Assembly (NCBI GenBank): GCA_003342895.1
Contig: PTFA01000011.1
Coordinates: 2,963,644-3,027,643, forward strand
Length of the DNA: 64,000 nucleotides
From: Casuarius casuarius
Lineage: Eukaryota; Chordata; Aves; Casuariiformes; Casuariidae
Direction of reading: 5' to 3'
In this document: positions 61,237 to 64,000 of the stretch, piece by piece
How the letters are laid out: each line of letters starts with the position of its first letter
How positions within the stretch are numbered: position 1 is the stretch's first letter
Position numbers and translations under genes: made by a program
The notes under the pieces: generated by a model
Seen by the model: the letters and a program-made list of their open reading frames with translations, nothing else
Database searches by the model: none
Told to the model about the DNA's origin: nothing

Positions 61237-64000
61237 TCCATATTCTTCTTTATGGACAAAATTTACTTTGACATATCAAGCCTCTGCAAGACACATTTTT
61301 ATACTAAAACAGAGAAATCACTGGCCGAACTTTTTTTTTTGCTTGCATTTGAGCTTTGGCTCATGTAATTAGCTTTTGCAGTTTGATTTTACAGAATACT
61401 AATGAAATGCAAAATTATGCAATGAAATGTATTGGTTTAATTAGACTGATTAACAGGATTTTTTTCNTAAGCATCTGGCACATACTTATACTACAGGAAT
61501 AGCAGGATCCCAAAAGATACTAACCTATAAAAAAAGCAGCTAATGAATAAACAGTCCTCTAGAACAGTAATTCTAATTTTTTTTTTGTTTTCAGGTCTTC
61601 ATGTAAATGAGTTTAGATAGGAAAAATTCAAGTTTCTGAGTAGGTGAAATGTAAAACTTAGAACAATCTTGTAAGCTGTAGTGGGCTGCATAACTGAAAA
61701 AATATTACTGCAGTAATTGCAAGACCTCTATGCATTTCTGTGTCTTTTATGCAGTAAAGGAGGAAGAGAGAGTACTGGAGACTATTTTCTAGCTGAGGCT
61801 TGTTGAAAACATCAGTTCTCTAGAGTTGCTTGTGAGTTCATGCATAGGACCATGCAGTTGTTTTGACATTTTGATTTTTCATACCTCTCTCCCATGATAT
61901 GTCCCCAGGTATGATTACCTAACTAGTTCTTGTTTAGTAAGAAAAGAAATAGTTATTACCAAAGGGATGACTTAATTAGTGCTGACTATTTTTTTGAAGA
62001 TTCTTTTGTGTGTCTTTTGTTGTAAATAGCAGCAAAATAAATGTTGCTAGAAATTCATACAGGTGGTTTTATACCTTCCCTGCTTTTGTGGGAGCAATGC
62101 GATGGTTACATTTCCACAGTGTGAGCTCTATCATGTGGACCAGGAGTGTTGCGGACAAGGCGAGGAAGCTCTTTTGATTTCATTTAACAGTAGCTTGGAG
62201 AATGTATGCTGTGTTTTCCATAGCATTGTTGCCAGCATTGGGTAGATGAAGAGGATTTCACGTCCTGGAGCAAAAAAAAAAAATTCCTTGGAAGCATAGA
62301 GTACTTAATGATTTTTAAGGCATCCCCCTGAGCCTCCTAGAGAGCAACGCTACCTCGTCCCAGTTGCTATGTGATTTGTAAGCATCGACGTTTGTGCAAG
62401 TGCAGAGCTAACTTACACATTATCTTCTGCATTGCACAGTCTGCATAGATTTCTATCATACAGATGTCATACATCAGAGCCACGTTCCTGAATTTGAACT
62501 GTTTTAAATAAAGCAGTTTGTATTTGCCTGTCCATACATTTATTAATAGTGGAAGGAGAAACTGGGCTTTCTTCTCTTTTTTAAAAGCATGGTTGTGAAT
62601 CTCTTGCCTTGGCAAAAGGCTAGAGATTTTTGAAGAAGCTATTTAACCATCAGTTCTTCAAAGAAAATAAATAGTATCCTATTTTACATTTATTCACCAC
62701 ATTTGGTTGAATAAGATTCTTACCAGATTTGGGAAAACAACGATCCATCAGTCATACTCTGAAGTGCCCTTGTCTGCTCGTAATTACAGAGAGACCTGAC
62801 ACAGTCTGGGGTGGTTCGACACCACAGTTATGCTAGCTCTACAGTGGGTGGCTGAGTGAAAAATCTCCATTCAAAAGCTGGCTGTTTTTTTCCTAACTGT
62901 AAGAAAGCCTTAAAATGAAAGCTGTTTTTGATATAATGCACTCATATCATTCAAAGTGAGGTTTTCCCCCCTTTTTCTCTTTAAACAGCAAAAAAAAGAT
63001 ACCAATAATAAATATGGTGTCAAAACTTAAAGGAAAAGCTTCACAGACAGCTTTCTTTTACTAGCACTAGCCGCATTTTGTAAAATGTTTCGGTCTTCAT
63101 TTTTGTCTCCATCTTAAAACTGTAAAGCAGCTCACACTATAAAAATACCTTTTTATACAAAAGGACTACAGCAGTTTAGGAATGGTATTGTGAATTAATG
63201 CCATTTATCTTTAGAGTGAGCAAGTTAGCTTTAGGAGTTTATATGTTGTTTACAACATTACGAGCCTAGTCCCTGATATCAATTCAAGCATCTTCTTTGC
63301 TCTGAAATGTCTTTTTTTCCTTTCTTTTCAAATGAACATTCTATCTCATTGATCAAATAAAAGAGAAGGAAAAGTATCTCTCTGCCCACTCCCTTTTTAA
63401 GGAATTATCCAGTTCCACTGCACTTCTGTTTTTCCCTCAAATGTAAACTGTGCTGAATTAAAAACAGTTCTTGCTAATATTCCATGTCTAGGCTATGTTT
63501 TAATTGAGAAGCCTTGTAAATCTAAATAAAAATAGTGATAATGGGTGACAGGAAAATCCTTATGGTATACTTCTCTAGAACAACAAGGGTTTTTTCCCTT
63601 GATTGACTGGTGCAAGAGCAATACCAGCCAACTCAGCTTCTCAGCCATCTTTCCCAGCATGTTGGCAATGGCATCATCAGCCTGTTTGTAGTTAGGCCTA
63701 TAAAGCCCTGCTACATTGGAGCGAAAACTGCCCACATACATGCAGAATACCAAATGTTAAAGACGTGAACGTGAGCTTACCCCTCCTCACCTTGCTGTAA
63801 ATGCGGCTGATCAATAACCCAGACTGGTCAAAAATAGTCAGTGTGGTCAACTTAAAAAGCAAAATTATAAAAATTCTAGCTTTTAGTACATGAAAGAAAA
63901 CTAAATGCCGCAGAGCTGCTTCTGACGTGCACACTGAAATACGATAGGGGGAATATTCATATCGTCTCCATTGGGCATCTCTGTGACAGGCACAAGACAG
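61237..64000. other. Intron 5, distal stretch without genes
   Basis: AT-rich DNA with scattered homopolymer runs of A and T (for example 61330-61340, 61577-61588 and 62271-62283) and one unresolved base at 61467. I see no exon, RNA gene or clear transposon. Confidence 0.55.
61467..61467. other. Unresolved base (N)
   Basis: A single N at the end of a T run in intron 5, probably a base-calling problem at the homopolymer. Confidence 0.99.

Larger units (their letters stand above)
1..64000 (+). other. EPHA5: Internal segment of the EPHA5 gene (partial locus)
   Basis: The window lies inside one gene transcribed on the + strand. Two exons with consensus splice sites encode consecutive parts of an Eph-family receptor ectodomain: the EGF-like cysteine-rich segment, then the first FN3 domain. 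Eph receptors are single-pass tyrosine kinases of the plasma membrane that bind ephrins on neighbouring cells and guide axons and cell sorting. EPHA5 is chosen over EPHA3 and EPHA7 because the FN3 exon carries residues I remember as characteristic of EPHA5, including NINETAL, SPPSDTGGRKDLTYSVICKK and DFVSHVNYTFEIEAMNGV. Neither the 5' exons (signal peptide, ligand-binding domain) nor the later exons (second FN3, transmembrane, kinase, SAM) are here. The paralogue call rests on memory, not a search. Confidence 0.9.
13870..64000 (+). other. EPHA5: 5' part of EPHA5 intron 5 (more than 50 kb)
   Basis: From the exon 5 donor to the end of the window I find no sequence encoding the start of the second FN3 domain (expected exon about 125 bp). 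No other exon pair with matching phases is visible. EPHA5 is known as a very large gene with long introns, so this fits. If splicing failed at exon 5, the frame would stay open to a TGA at about 14004-14006. Individual repeats, hairpins, composition patches and CR1 pieces are listed separately. Confidence 0.8.

Overview
This is vertebrate nuclear DNA, not microbial. It is AT-rich and almost wholly intronic, with two short exons bounded by consensus splice sites and two decayed CR1 LINE fragments. The CR1 copies, further fragments resembling old sauropsid palindromic repeats, and the low density of recent transposons suggest a bird. A turtle or crocodilian is less likely. I cannot name the species.

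The only gene I can support is an internal piece of an Eph receptor tyrosine kinase on the + strand, best matched to EPHA5 (older chicken name Cek7). One exon (4734-4889, 156 bp) encodes the six-cysteine EGF-like part of the ectodomain. The next (13534-13869, 336 bp) encodes the first fibronectin type III domain. The split codons join in frame (C|GA gives Arg), and both exon lengths match the usual Eph gene exons 4 and 5. The ligand-binding-domain exon must lie upstream of position 1. The next exon (about 125 bp, start of the second FN3 domain) is not visible, so intron 5 appears to exceed 50 kb. The order is: end of intron 3 (1-4733), exon 4, intron 4 (8,644 bp), exon 5, start of intron 5 (13870-64000).

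The introns hold short simple repeats, several perfect short-loop inverted repeats (the best has 13-bp arms and a 5-base loop at 50006-50036), local tandem duplications, weak L2/MIR-like fossils and palindromic-repeat fragments. There are a few GC- or CpG-richer patches (18250-18890, 29735-30420, 47280-47640) and some stretches whose texture suggests conserved regulatory DNA. A minus-strand CR1 with an apparent internal deletion lies at about 57909-59040, and a plus-strand CR1 3' tail at 61060-61236. Two unresolved bases (N) occur at 58200 and 61467.

I found no RNA gene, CRISPR array, complete mobile element or second protein-coding gene, and nothing I can defend as a new biological system. 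The most checkable leads are the hairpins, the candidate regulatory segments and possible intronic readthrough forms of the receptor.
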